NCBI GenBank assembly: GCA_000149265.1 | Contig: CH001993.1 | Span: 878,454-942,453, forward strand | Reading direction: 5' to 3' | Source: Ciona savignyi | Taxonomy: Eukaryota; Chordata; Ascidiacea; Phlebobranchia; Cionidae | Length of the DNA stretch: 64,000 bases | Shown here: positions 35,301 to 49,081 of the stretch, piece by piece | How positions within the stretch are numbered: position 1 is the first letter of the stretch | How the letters are laid out: each line of letters begins with the position of its first letter | Translations under genes and position numbers: made by a program | Notes under the pieces: model-generated | Database searches by the model: none | What the model was told of the DNA's origin: nothing | The model's input: only the letters and a program-made list of their open reading frames with translations

Positions 35301-38300
35301 TTATCGTTGCAGCTTAAAGTCGATGGTTGCCCTTTCCCACCAAGCTAATCGGTCAGATCTACATGAATACCTGAACAATTAAAACCATCTCCAGAGTAAC
35401 CAGCCTTGCAAGCACAACGATACGTTCCAATCGAGTTCGTACAGTTTGCATTCAGATGACACATTCCACCAGAATTGCACTCATTCTTATCTATAAAAGT
35501 GAGTCGTGATTGTTTAAATGTTCTTAATTAAACAGTTATTTGTATTCACTTATTTATTTAATTTCACATGATTATTTAAAAATAATACACTGGAGATATG
35601 CAATGAGGTAGGCAGTCTTTTGGTGACGTTTATCTCAAATTTAAGTAAAAAGGTTATAGCATGATTATTAGTCATAGTACCACGTGTCCATAGTCGGGTT
35701 ACTAGAGTAAAGTATTTTCCATGCAATGGATTGTTTGGAACTTTAACTCATAATAATTTATTGGGAGCAAGCAATGTTTAATACAGTGTATTATTCAAAG
35801 GCACAACTACAGACAGAAGGTTGGAAAAGACATTTTGATAAAAGTTCTCACCAGAGCAACTTTTTCCATCTCCAACGAAGCCTGTCTTACAGGTACAAGT
35901 GTAGGATCCAATAGAATTGTTACATATAGCATCTGGACTGCATATTGCGGTGTTAATACATTCATCGACATCTGGATTAAGATCAAGGAGTAAAGAACAA
36001 ACTATTCCCTCATGGGTAATGATAATACAACAAAACAACGAACTTGCTAGAATAGTAATATGGTTCTCTTCGACAATATTAAAATACCAATTTTTTCTAT
36101 TTCTATTTTTTTATAGTTGGCTTTGATGCTGTTTATCGTGAAAAAAAAAATAAACTAAACCTAGTCAAGTGGTCATGCTTTAATGAGTCAAAAACTTTTG
36201 GTTTCGTTTTTGCGCAACACACTAAAATCTAGCGATGTATCCCACAAACAAAACACACCAAAATAGCTCCAGTAGCCGTATGGTAGATATGTGGTGCTGA
36301 CGATTGCCTGTGTTATAACACCAAATCAATAAATTCCTAAGCATTCCCATTTAATTAAAAATACATTTTTGGAATTTGTTTTATTCTGCAAAGGATTTGA
36401 ACAACAAACAAACCTGTGCATGTTGCTCCATTGCCGCTGAAGCCACTGTTGCAGTTGCATTTGTAAGATCCAACCGTGTTAGTACATGTTGCATTTGCGT
36501 GGCAATTATTTCTTCCCATGCATTCGTTAATATCTGTTATAACCCTCTTGATAATTTGATCCGCACATTTAAAAACACAGCCATAAATTTGTATATTTCC
36601 ATTAAAAAGATTTACCATTTCATTTCGATTTAAAGTTTCAGCAGAAAGACTTTATTTTATTACAATCACTTAATTATTGTTTCACTTTTCATGCATGCTA
36701 TTTAAATAGCACACACAAATAGGTCAAGGCCCTTTCATATAAAACGAAATGACAACAATGCTTAAATTCATAATATACTACATATTAAAGACATTTACCT
36801 CTGCAGTAGCTCGCATGGCCATAATAACCTGGTTTGCAGGTACAGTTGTAGCCTCCTGGAGTGTTTTTGCAAGTATTGTTCGAGTCACATTTGTTTGCCG
36901 ATGCCTCAGCACATTCATCTATATCTGTGGAAATAATGACCAACTCAATGAACTACATTGGACAATTATGCTGCTGATATACCACTAAACTATTGGGTGT
37001 ATTTCAGCACAAAAGGTCTCCCACTCATGCGAACAGCAGGTGATTAAATGCAAGTAAACAATATGGCGGTTGGCAGCCACATAGGATAGAACTAACCCAT
37101 CAAGTTATTTGACTATATATCTGAACATACACCACTAAATGATCTAACCTTTCGGAGGATTAAAACTTTCAAAAAACAATAAACAAACCTGTGCACATTG
37201 TACCATTGGCCATGTAGCCATTGTTGCAGATGCATTTGTAAGATCCAAGTGTGTTAGTACATGTAGCATTCGCTTGGCAAGTTATAGTTCCATTGCATTC
37301 ATTTATATCTGTGGTAAAAATTTTAAACATTTCATCTACTCACTTAAATTACTCCATAAATCATTCACTCCAAAAATGCTATTGACTTAAATTTAACATT
37401 TAAATTTGAGCAGAGAAGTTGTGTTATATTAAGCTTAGTTTAATATTTTATTTATATTCTAGTTTATAACATTTGGTTTGTTACTAACATTAAATAACCT
37501 TTTTATATATTATGTTATAATTATATATGTATACACAGTACTGTTCTACCCCCTTTATACCCATGAAAATAGCAGTTAAGTTCAATGTTACAAAACACTA
37601 CAGCATTTAATATTGAAATACTTACCAGTGCAGTTTTTTCCATCACCGATAAAACCTGTTTTACAGGTACAATTGTGGCCTCCAATGATGTTTGTGCATG
37701 TTGCATTGGAGTGACACATGTGTGCTGATCCGGGAGCACATTCGTTAACATCTGTGGAAATTATGACTCAATTAATGAACTACAAAAATATGTAGCATTG
37801 TAGTTAGAATAGTTGTCTGGTATTTTTTATTGTAAATGTGGAAAAACAAGAGTCTTAAATAGCTACGGAAAAAACATCAAAATACCATTTGCCTACAGTG
37901 GAATTGAGCCGTGTATTGCAAGCAGCAAATTCACTGTAATAATTAAACGAACAACACACAGACCTGTGCATGTTGTTCCATTGCCGCTGAAGCCTCTGTT
38001 GCAGATGCATTTGTGGGATCCAAGCGTGTTAGTACATGTAGCATTCGCGTGGCAACTTACAGTTCCATTGCATTCATTAATATCTATGGAAATAGCAGTT
38101 AAACCTAAACGGTACAATATACCAAGTCATCAAATATCAAAACACTTACCAGTGCAGTTTTTTCCATCACCGATAAAACCTGTTTTACAGGTACAGTTGT
38201 GGCCTCCATGGGTGTTTGTGCAAGTGGCATTGGGGTGACACATATGTGCTGATCCGGAAGCACATTCGTTAACATCTGTGGAAATAATGGGTTTTGTGAA

Positions 38301-41300
38301 GCAAACACTGTGGTACAGGCGAAACGATTTATGGTTCCAATTTTACTTCTTAGATTAAGCAAACGTTTTCGTATGGAACTGAATCACAGACACATCAGAA
38401 GAAAGTTTAATTGTCGTGCTAATTCAAATCAATGCAATAGTGTATTTGAGATGATATTAAAAGAAAAAACTGCTAGAAAACCATGTACCCACAGTCAAAT
38501 TCAAACTGTCAGTCATACATCAACATTTTTTAAAACAGGGACTAAGCATGACTCTACATTAAACTAAATATTGAAAAACTTACCAGTGCAGTTTTGTCCA
38601 TTGCCGATAAAACCTGGCTTACATGTACATTTGTGGCCCCCAATGGTGTTTGTGCAATAGGCATGGGGAAGACAGGCGTGTATGGATGTATTAGCACATT
38701 CATCTATATCTGTGGAAATAATGACTGACTAAATGAACTACATTGAACAAATATGCTGCTGATATAACACTAATATATCAGGTGTACATCAGATTCTGCC
38801 ACTCATTCGAATAGCAGGCGCTGATCTGCGAACCAACAATGTGGCAGTTAGCAGTCATATAGGATAACACTAATCCACTAAGTTATTTGACTATACATAT
38901 AAACGAACACCACAGAATGATATAACTATGTACAGGATTCAAACATCCGCATATCAAAACACTTACCAGTGCAGTTTTTTCCATCACCATTAAAACCTGG
39001 CTTACATGTACAGTTGTGGCCTCCATTGGTGTTTGTGCAAGTGGCATTTGGGTGGCAATCGTCAGAAAACCCGTACTGATTTGCACATTCATTTACGTCT
39101 AAGGAGAAAACATTACAAATTGTGCAGGAAAGAATGGATCATAAGGAGGAAGTTAAAAGAAAGAGTAAATTTAGCCAAGAGAATATGCACCAGAAGTGAA
39201 AACAAACGTCAAAAAAAAAAGATTCAGTGTCAGTTTGAAAGGTTATATTATATCCTCGCGGTAACTTATGTGTCCACAATTGTAAAAAATATTGTAGGAG
39301 TGGGATAAAACATGATATCCAATCTGTAACACAATCCTTATTTAAATTTATTTTATTTTTACTAAATCTTTATTTTAAACGTTATTACCTGTACAGTCAT
39401 ACCCATTTCCTGAATAACCAGGCTTACAAGTGCATATGTATTTTCCATTTGTGTTCCTGCATGTGGCATTGTGGTGACAATTTGCAGTTCCATTGCTGCA
39501 TTCATCAATATCTGAGAAAAAAGGCGATTTAAAATAATGTGTAACACAAGATATATGTAATCTAAGTTAAGTATTTAAAAAAATGAATGTTATGTTTATA
39601 ATTGACTACATAAAACTTTTTGGGTATTAATTTTTTTCGAGTTTAAGGATATTCATGTTTTATTCACCTAAATGGCAAAACACAACTGGCAACCATCAGA
39701 CTGTCGGATTACCAAAGCTATTGTCGTGTGTTGTATATGATTAAGATGTTCCTTCAATTTAAACCACCAATCCATTCTGTTCTGGTATGTCTGCTAAGTT
39801 TTCAGTCCAAGGACATAAACAACTAGTTAGCAATTGGTTTCAACCTGCAACCCTTCAGCTGAAAGGCGACTCACTAAACCACTACGCTATTCTATGTAAT
39901 CTAATGAAATTTATGCGTATATAATGTCATTATAAATTTTCCTGTTTTGTATTTAATATTTAATAAAAAAGATTTATGGTGACTGTTTCCTTTTTTCTAA
40001 TCATAATCATTCTAGGTCTATATTATTAAATTATAAAAAACGACTTCACTTCAAGGGGTTAATTAAAAAACTAGAAATATCTTGAGTATGCACAGTAGAC
40101 TGTAATAGCTGTGGTAACCGTATGGTGGGTAAATTGTATCTGATGATTGCTTGTGTGACAAACTTCTTGCAATTTCCTATCCAGAAGTATAAATCTCCAA
40201 TTTAAACATCATTACTTGCACAATATTTAAATTTATTTTACTGTGATTAAAAAAGTTAAACATCATTACCTTGACAGTTAAGCCCATTTCCAGAATAACC
40301 AGGCTTACAAGTGCATGTGTAATTTCCATCTGTGTTACTGCATGTGGCATTGTGGTGGCATTTATTAGGCTTAATGCTGCATTCATCAATATCTGAGAAG
40401 AAAGAAGATATAAATAAGAAAGAAGGTATTGCACCACACAATAAATGAAAGTTAAGTACCCAACATAAACATGACAGTTTAACATCAAAAGTAAATTAGT
40501 CGTTGATTTTCTGGTATCTTTTTTATAACGCCCATCAATCATCTAGGTTAAAAAATCCAGTAGAAACATCTAAATCATATACAGCCCTCTTCTAAGGCTC
40601 CATGGTATCCCAACAAAAACTGGTTAGTCGAATTTTACGTAAATGAAACCATGATTATTCTATTCTGATTTACATTAGTGAAAAAAATGTTTTGACCATA
40701 ATAAATCTGGGACCATATCCTTATTGTAAAAAAGAAACAAACATTTTATTTTCAATTTATTTACCACTATTTAAAACTTTACCTTAAATGTCAGAACTTC
40801 TATTAAAACAGCATTACCTGCACATTTAAACCCATTTCCAGAATAACCAGGCTTACAAGAGCATGTGTAATTTCCATCTGTGTTTCTACATGTGGCATTG
40901 TGGTGGCATTTTGCAGTTCCAATGCTGCATTCATCAATATCTGACAGATACAGCGATTTAAAATAATTTGTCAATGGAGAAATTTAGCAGTCTGAATAGC
41001 TTGGTTAGTTAAGTTTTTGTGCAAGGTAATTAGAAGTTATTTAAGCTTAGTGAGCTGCAAGCTTAAAAAAACTATACTTTTAAATTGGGGTAAAAAAGTT
41101 ATATCATAAATCTAATGAGAAATTTTATCTGCCACTTATAACAGTTTCTGAAAGCTTGTTGTACAACGCACTGCAATAGCTNNNNNNNNNNNNNNNNNNN
41201 NNNNNNNNNNNNNNNNNNNNNNNNNNNNNNNNNNNNNNNNNNNNNNNNNNNNNNNNNNNNNNNNNNNNNNNNNNNNNNNNNGCCCAGTAGCGGAAGAGAT

Positions 41301-44300
41301 TTAATCCTCGTGGAGTCATTATCACGGTATCGCCACAGGGCTCACATGCGACACACTGCAAGGGCGGGTTTGCAAGCAGGATCAAGGTCATGTGATCACC
41401 GGCAGATAAAATTATAATTAGATTCATGATATAACTTTTTACCAATTTAATTTAATTGAGTTGGTAAAATTAATAAGTACTTTGATATATATTTTTATCC
41501 CACTAGGAAAACACATGACCATGATCATGCATGCAAACACGCCATTGCTGTGTATCGCATGTGATTGGGACAGTTATACTGTTTTAATTAATCCACTCGG
41601 TTTAAATAACTTCTGCTACTGGGCATGCGCAAGTTAACAAAACACTACCCATGAATCTGTCAACAAAATTCAAAAAAAAGTGACACTAGCACCAAAACAT
41701 ATAATAAATCCATTACAACAGTACTTACCAGTACAAACTCTCCCATTTCCCCTAAAGCCATTCATGCAAGTGCAGGTGTAATTTGTGCCGTTCTTGGTGC
41801 AAATAGAATTTATAGCACATGGGTTGGCTTGTGTCAAACAGTTGTTTTGTTCTAATATTGGATGAAAAGAGATTTATAAATAACATCGGAAACTTATATG
41901 AAATAAAGAAGGATAAAGTTACCATAACAGTTTTTTAAATTATTAAATTTTACACGTAATATACCACTTTTGACTTTTTTTGCTTTTTTTGTCTTCGTGC
42001 CAGTTTTTTTATTAACACTATGTTTTTTTATTTGCTGGTCATTAATGGAAAAAACAAAATTAAAAAATGAACACCATCAATGTTAACTTTCTTGTTTATA
42101 CCATCAAACTTGGCCAAACCTGTGCAATTTGGAGGATTTCCAATAAAACCATCCAGACATTGACATGACACGTTTCCTAAAAAGGTTCGGCATTTGGAGT
42201 TGTTTCCGCAGCTACCACAGCAATCAAAGTCTGTATTGAGATAATATTATATATTCAAATTGAGGATAATCAGAGTATTTATTGTGGTTTATATGTAAGC
42301 AATTTAATTCAATGGATAAAAGAAATTGTTTAATTATAAAATAATTTAATGTACAATTTGTATTAAATGTAGGAATATAAAACATCAAGAGTGAAAAGAT
42401 TTAAAATATACTTCAACACAGTTTGTATCATTTGTAAAACTTAAAACCATTTTTTAAAGAAAAACCAAAAATAGACTCACAAGCTTTTGGAATTTTTTCG
42501 TTGTATTTAGTAGTGGGTGTTTCTCCATTTAACGTAATGTAGTGATGAACTAATTCTCGATGAAACTTGGTGATATTTGTGGTGTAAACATTATATCTAA
42601 ACAAGCAAGAAATGTTAAGCAACAATCAGGGAAAATCCCACCAGCAGAACAGCTTGGTTGATTGGTGTGTTGCCTTTTAGTCTAAAGGTTGTAAGATCGA
42701 AACAGTTGCTAGCTAATTGGTTGTGTACTTGGGCAAGGAACCTTGCGAACATCAACTGAACCCTGTGGACTGAAGGGTTCTACTAAAACTGAAAGAAGTC
42801 TCAATCATATATATAACAAACTGTAATAGCTTTAACAACCTGATAGTGGTAACAATGTAATCTGACAACTACCCATGTGATATAACTAATTGCGTTTTCC
42901 ATCCACAAGGATGTTATAATCCTATCCATTACTTAACAAGCAATCACATGGTTATAAGGTAAAAGGTAAAACTTCCATTACAAATGCATGGGAGCACTTA
43001 TTGTGTTTAATTACCAAACTGATATTCTTTTCAAATAATTGTACCTTAATAAAGTATAAAAAGAATAAATAACTCGTTATCATTCTTAACTATTCTCTCT
43101 TATGTGTAAGATAACAGCAATGGTTATAACTCAGGATATCTGCAGACTGCCTTATGTTTAAAGTAAAGTTGCGGGGCTATTGTAGTGTAAGTATTTAGAC
43201 ACAACATTTTAATCCACTAGATCAAGTTGCAATAATATGTCACAACCAATCAAGCAATGAACGCATTAAAGATCAAACACTGCTTTCCAAACATAGGATC
43301 CCCCACCCACAAATCTGATGGAAGCCCAGTTTGTCTTATTACCTCAGCACAACCTTCCCGTTGCTTGAGAAGACATCAGTAATATTAATCATGCCGTGAG
43401 AAACATTCCAAAGTGCTTCCAATTCCGATGTTAAATTAGCGATTTTGTTGCTGTACAAATCAGAACTTGAATTTTGCAGACCACTTTGGTTGTACAGCAA
43501 ACCATCAAATAGCTGATCAAATAGGCGTGGGTAGGTTTCTGTTTAAAACAATATGGTTTTGCAGTTAGGCAAAATGTCCTAATACAATATTACAAAAAAT
43601 AAATAAACTACATTAGATGGGTGCAATGTGTTAAATTAATATTACAGTCATGTAGCTTAGTTGATTAAATAGGCAGCTAGCTTAGTGTGTCCTTAAGCAT
43701 GACTGAGAAAATCCACTGAACCCAGTATATTAGCAGATTTTACTAAAACTGTATAAACATCTCAATCATACATAACACTGCATGATAATACATGTGATAA
43801 CGCTACCTTACATATTGATGCGTAATCTGACGGTTGCCCATGTGATAATTTTCAAGTGTATCGCCAATAATGAAGATAAACCTAAATATCTTTTATTATC
43901 CAATTGAATGTACAAAACATAATATATTTTTTTTGAGAATATTTAAAGAGCAGTATAATACTTAGGCATGTAAAGCTTCCAGGTGTATTCTGACAATACT
44001 CGGTGTCATTGCAGGGCTGATGCATGCATTCATCAATATCTACAACAACAAATAAAAAATCATTGATTTCTTTGATGAAAAATGTGTAAACTTGGGGAGT
44101 GAATTTCGTTATACCTGTGGTAGTCGTACTCAATCAACTAGTTAGCAGCTGGTTTTGAACCTAAAACCTATTGGTTAATTTTCCGACATGCTATCAGCAG
44201 ACTAAATCTACATAGAAGGATTGATCTACTTATGGATAACTTGTAAAAGTAATCTCGTGGTTAGCATGAAAATACATGTCTACCATCATATCACACTGTT

Positions 44301-47300
44301 TATAGCCCCAAAACCCAAGTTCATAGAGATTGGTTGCATTTTGGAATGGGTAATTTCTATTTTTCACATCAAATTTTCTTTCTGAGATGGACCTATTGTG
44401 TAGCTATCGCACCCAACAATAAAAGAGATTAGTGTAGCACAACACTTTAAACAAACCTGAGCAAGTCTTTCCATCACCAGAATATCCGGATTTACATTTA
44501 CAGGTGTAAGAACCCTTAGTGTTGTTACACACAGCCATATTATGACACTTTCCATTTCCGATTAAACATTCGTTCATATCTAAATTAAACTTGGTTTAAT
44601 GAGAGCGTGTGGCTACACTACAATATCCAGCTTACCTGAACAGTTGTACGGCATTCCAGTGTAACCAGGCAAGCATTGTCCACAGTAGTATGAACCATTT
44701 GTGTTATGGCACTTAGCACCAGCACATGAGTTGTTCCCACTTGCACATTCATCGATGTCTGTAATAAAAATGTTTCATTCATCCAATCGGGTATGTATCG
44801 CTATTACAGCACTTTATTGGTTCAAACCAGTGGAATTACAGTTACTAGCATCAGTCACTCAATTGTATCACCTTATTTGAGACAATAAAGTCTGACATTG
44901 TATCATTGGCGGAGCCTGTTGTGAGATAGCCAGACCTAAGGTAATTCTTTTATGTCAGACCTAATGCAAGGTTTACGCATAATAATAATATGTTCAACTA
45001 TAAAACCACTGGGTCCAATATTACACAACCTTACAGGAGATAGGATAATACATTCACAACCTTACAGGAGATAGGATATTCATGTTTATCCCCGTGAATG
45101 GGAAAACCAAGGGGGTTAACACATGGGCAATCGTCAGATTACCTAGCCCCCACCGTCGGGTTACCGGAGTTATTGCAATGTGTTGTGTATGATTCACACG
45201 TTCTCCCAATTTAGTAGAACCCATTAATCCTCTGAGTTCAGGCAATGTCCGTTAAGTGTCTTGCCGAAGGACACAACCGACTAGCTAGAGACCAGTTTTG
45301 AACACGCAACCTTTCGGCTGAAAGGCGACGCACTAAACCACCAAACTAACCCGTCGGACCAAGGCTAGCTTACCATAGCAGGCTTGTTGTCCAGAGTTAG
45401 GGTCCCTCTCAAATCCGGCATAACATGAACAGGTGATGTGTCCCAACCAGCTAGTGCAGGAGTTATTTTCTTCACAACTTGCACAGCAATTCTGATTGTC
45501 TGTTAACACAGTGCATTAGTATCCGATACCACGCCAAAAATTCCCGCAATGTGCAATATGGCACTACAACGTGTAAGATGTAGTCCTATCGTGGTTACCG
45601 TTTTATCCGTTTTATCCTGTCTCGTTTTATCCGTTTTGCCGTTTTATCCTGTCTCTCTAATTTAAAAAGATTGTTTTATTCTTCTTTATTGTAACGAAGG
45701 AGCAAAAAATAAACTAAACTAAACTACAATAAACAATTATAATACGATAATTAATTGTTTTTATCGTCGTGAACGGGATAACGCAACGGCCCTAATCACA
45801 CGGAAATAGTCGAATTACCTCACACCCACTATACCGTCGAGTTACTTGAGCTATAGCAGTGTGTTGTATACGATTAGGACGATTTTTTAGTTTTTGTAGA
45901 TTCCATTTATCCAATGGGTCCGAGCAATGTCCGTTATGTGTCTTTTTCAAGGGCACAACCAATTAGCTTGCGGTCAGATTCGACTATACAGCTTTCGGTT
46001 AAAATGAGATACGGGAAGCAAATGCTAACAACGCCGATGGTGGGTTTCGATCTATCGTCCTTATGTATAGCAGGAAGAAGCAGTACTTCACTCATATATT
46101 TAATTTAACTCATTAATTCACGGGTTCAGGCAACGTTCGATATGTACCTGTTTCAAAGACTATGCAGCCAGCGGTTGGTTTTGATCTTCTATTATTTTAG
46201 ATAAACTTAGAAACTTTAACCCAATAAGCTTATTAATGATAAGAACACATGATTTATAGCCCAACAAACGGTCAGATTTATCCGTCTTGAAACGAGCGGT
46301 TTGACTTACGAACTACCGGCGCTTGAAGCTGAAACCGAGACAAATTTCCTCCAACTGTCTTGTTGTAGCGTTCAATGATCGCATCTGGAGTTGCGTTCGA
46401 GGTGTTGAACACCAATATATACCTGCCGGAAACCATTTTATGTAAGTGTAATTAAGAATATATGATATGTAACATCCCCATATGTTATTAATTATGTTGT
46501 TAATTTTATTGATCAAAAGTCGTTAGGAAAAGCACCCCTAGTCGTCTAACATATAGCTTGTTTTTCTTTATGCAGTACAAAAATAGACTGCTTCCAAAAT
46601 AGTTGGTAAACGTTGTTTTTGTTTGTGTGACTTTTATTCTTTGCGTAAACGGGCGGTAGTCCTATATTAATACCAATATTTGTTTTTTTTGGCAACCACA
46701 AACTGCTGTCATTTGTCGCAAAATGCTAGCTGCTTTATACTGACGGAACTCCACTCTGGGTATGTAGTCGCGCCGAGGGCGGTGTAAGGATATTTATATT
46801 TTATTCTCGAGAATGGGAAAAAGAGTCGTTATCGAATGGGCAATCGCCAGGTTACCTTACCCCACGGTCAGGTGACCGCATGCAGATATCGCAGTGTGTT
46901 CATATAATTCTAATATCTTCAGTTTTAATAATGAGCATTTCCATTTCTATATGCCTTGTGGATACAACAGTCTTATAGCCACCTTCAAGTTTCGGAGTGA
47001 CAACCTTTCGGGTACATGAGCCCACTAGCACTCATTACAATTAAGCTAACCGACCGAACTAAATGCATGTATGTGTTATTTTTATTCTGCTGGTAAATAT
47101 GATAATATTGTATATTTCTAAGGATGCAAAATCGCATAGGGTAATTTTCGCATGAATTCATGCTCATCGTTGGATTACAGGAACTATCACAATGTGTTAC
47201 ATGCAACTTAGAATTTATTATTGCTCTAGTTTACCCTATTAATTCAATGGGTTCAGGCGACACTTACTAAAGTGTCTATCTCAGGACAATATTCCAGCGG

Positions 47301-49046
47301 ATTTCGATTTACAGCATTTTGACTGGCAGCCGACGTTCTAACGGACTAATACCTAACGAACATAATAGAAACGAATAACTCGACAGTTGTAGAACTTATT
47401 ACTTCAAATATACCTGTCCCAGTACATTATCAGAATCGCATCGTAATTTGCTGGGTTAAGTGTAAAAGATTAAACAATTGTACTTATGACGGTAAATCGC
47501 TTCTGCTTTACGCAAAAATGACATAAAACCAATAAAACGGATTGTATATGTACATTATCAACATTATAATCAGGCGTACTTGTTTTATACTTTTACACCG
47601 CTATGTGTAGTGGTTTTTATAGTTTTTGCGTAGTTCTATTTGTATAGTTTTATTTGGCTTAATTGACCTTTTTCGTAACCGTTTTTTGGTTATGGCCAAG
47701 GTATTAAAACACAAATCATTATTATCATTTGGCACAAAACCAAATTTTAGGGCTTCATGAAAGATCAAAATATATGTAAAACTAGGCAGCATTATAAATA
47801 CCTTGCGATAAGCTGGTTTTGGCCGGTCAACAGTTTGAAGTTTAAAATCTTGGTAAAACCTGTCACATTTTTCCACGCCTTTTCTAGTGTTTGTTGAATG
47901 GTCATCTTTTGGTTCTGCCAATTTGTGTTGCCATCATAAGCCGAAACAAGCTGATCCACCATTGTTCGATCTGTTGTGTTAAAAATACACGGTTATTTAG
48001 GATAGGATAGGATATTCATCTTTATCCCCGTGATCGGGAAAACCAAGGGGGTTAACACACGGGCAATCGTCAGATCACCTCGCGCCAATCGTCGGGTTAC
48101 CGGAGCTATTGCAGTGTGTTGTATATGATAGACACGTTCCTTCAATTTGGTAGAACCCATTAATCCGCTGGGTTTAGGCAATGTCCATAAAGTGCTTTGC
48201 CACAGCCGACACACAGCCGACTAGCTAGCGACCTTTCGATTGAAAGCCGTCGCACTTAACCGTTAGACCAACGGGCTGGACGAATTTACAATTCTAAATG
48301 TCAAGCGGCCCGAAACTGAACCAGGGTCCAGGATAATTTTCAGGCCTTAATAAGATATTTTAATGTCAGTAAGGACAAAAACTGTGTCATGTATGAAAAA
48401 ATATTGTCAACGACTAAATGACGGAAATAAGCCTACGTAGCCAAACGTTTAGAGCACAAAAGTTGAATGACGTATAATTGCTGGAAAAAACGCGAACAAT
48501 AGGCGTTACCATTGTGGTATATGACGCGGGTGCGCTGCACTATACGCAAAGTTTTTCGAAGAAAGATGTCGTCCTTTCACTCTATCTCTAGCGAACACAG
48601 CACAATACGTAACACTGATACGTCAATCGCTTCGCAAGACACAATATATTCGATGACTACATACAATGTGTGATAGCAGTTTAACAAAACATTAGGATAA
48701 AATTGAAACTGCAAACTCAATGCCACACGGGCAGTAAAGTCCAACTGTTAAATAATAACAAACGAATTAGTCATGAAACTAATTACTGTAGTGTACACTT
48801 TTTACTTCTTGATCAGGGCCGGTTTTAGGCCGATTTGACCGATTAGATCAAATTGGGCCCCGCACCTTGAAGGGGCCCCGCGCTAGCGGGGGTCTTTCTG
48901 TATTACGAGGTTTAAAATACTACTGAAACGTAAAATAAAAAGTGAAATAATATTCTTTCTCATAATATCAATTTGTTATGCATCGTAACTAAGTCAAATT
49001 TACATTTCTGTGTCTGCATGTTACGTCATAATGAATATGGTTGCGT

Positions 49047-49081
<35 letters not shown>

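Larger units (their letters stand above)
27317..42230 (-). other. Adhesion GPCR segment 3: array of 33 EGF exons
   Basis: Exons: 42120-42230, 41729-41851, 40818-40940, 40270-40392, 39389-39511, 38967-39098, 38584-38709, 38150-38275, 37964-38083, 37626-37751, 37189-37308, 36799-36924, 36414-36533, 35852-35971, 35371-35490, 34653-34775, 34064-34186, 33714-33833, 33208-33330, 32813-32935, 32486-32608, 31665-31787, 30983-31105, 30642-30764, 30184-30306, 29995-30114, 29820-29942, 29509-29631, 29123-29245, 28771-28893, 28297-28419, 27833-27955, 27317-27445. Each encodes one six-cysteine EGF and starts and ends in phase 1. Most begin DIDEC, the calcium-binding form, and fit the Asx-hydroxylation pattern C-x-N-x4-Y-x-C. 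A typical copy has HHNATC and NTDGNYTC, giving two N-glycosylation sequons. Calcium would make the array a long stiff stalk, judging from other cbEGF proteins. Confidence 0.92.
42481..44758 (-). other. Adhesion GPCR segment 2: two EGF, one truncated EGF, second SEA-like module
   Basis: Exons 44636-44758 ([12 protein letters not shown]), 44457-44579 ([12 protein letters not shown]), 43962-44039, 43343-43538 and 42481-42596. The 78-bp exon at 43962-44039 encodes only the first four cysteines of an EGF ([10 protein letters not shown] to SFTC) and then splices to [11 protein letters not shown]. That begins a SEA-like module with [20 protein letters not shown]. The usual last two EGF cysteines are missing, so this half-EGF is either a relic or a linker built into the SEA-like unit. 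Confidence 0.72.

Noticed and set aside
40177..40542. A 121-codon minus-strand frame across an EGF exon
   Set aside because: It is the wrong frame of EGF exon 40270-40392; the other frame gives the six-cysteine domain.
41282..41445. Minus-strand frame beside the gap with CVACEPCGD
   Set aside because: Looked like a possible Cys-rich exon, but there is no suitable acceptor or donor, and the flanking EGF exons already join in phase.
27317..42230. A CRISPR-like or satellite array because of the regular spacing
   Set aside because: The repeated units are protein-coding EGF exons with splice sites and unequal intron lengths.
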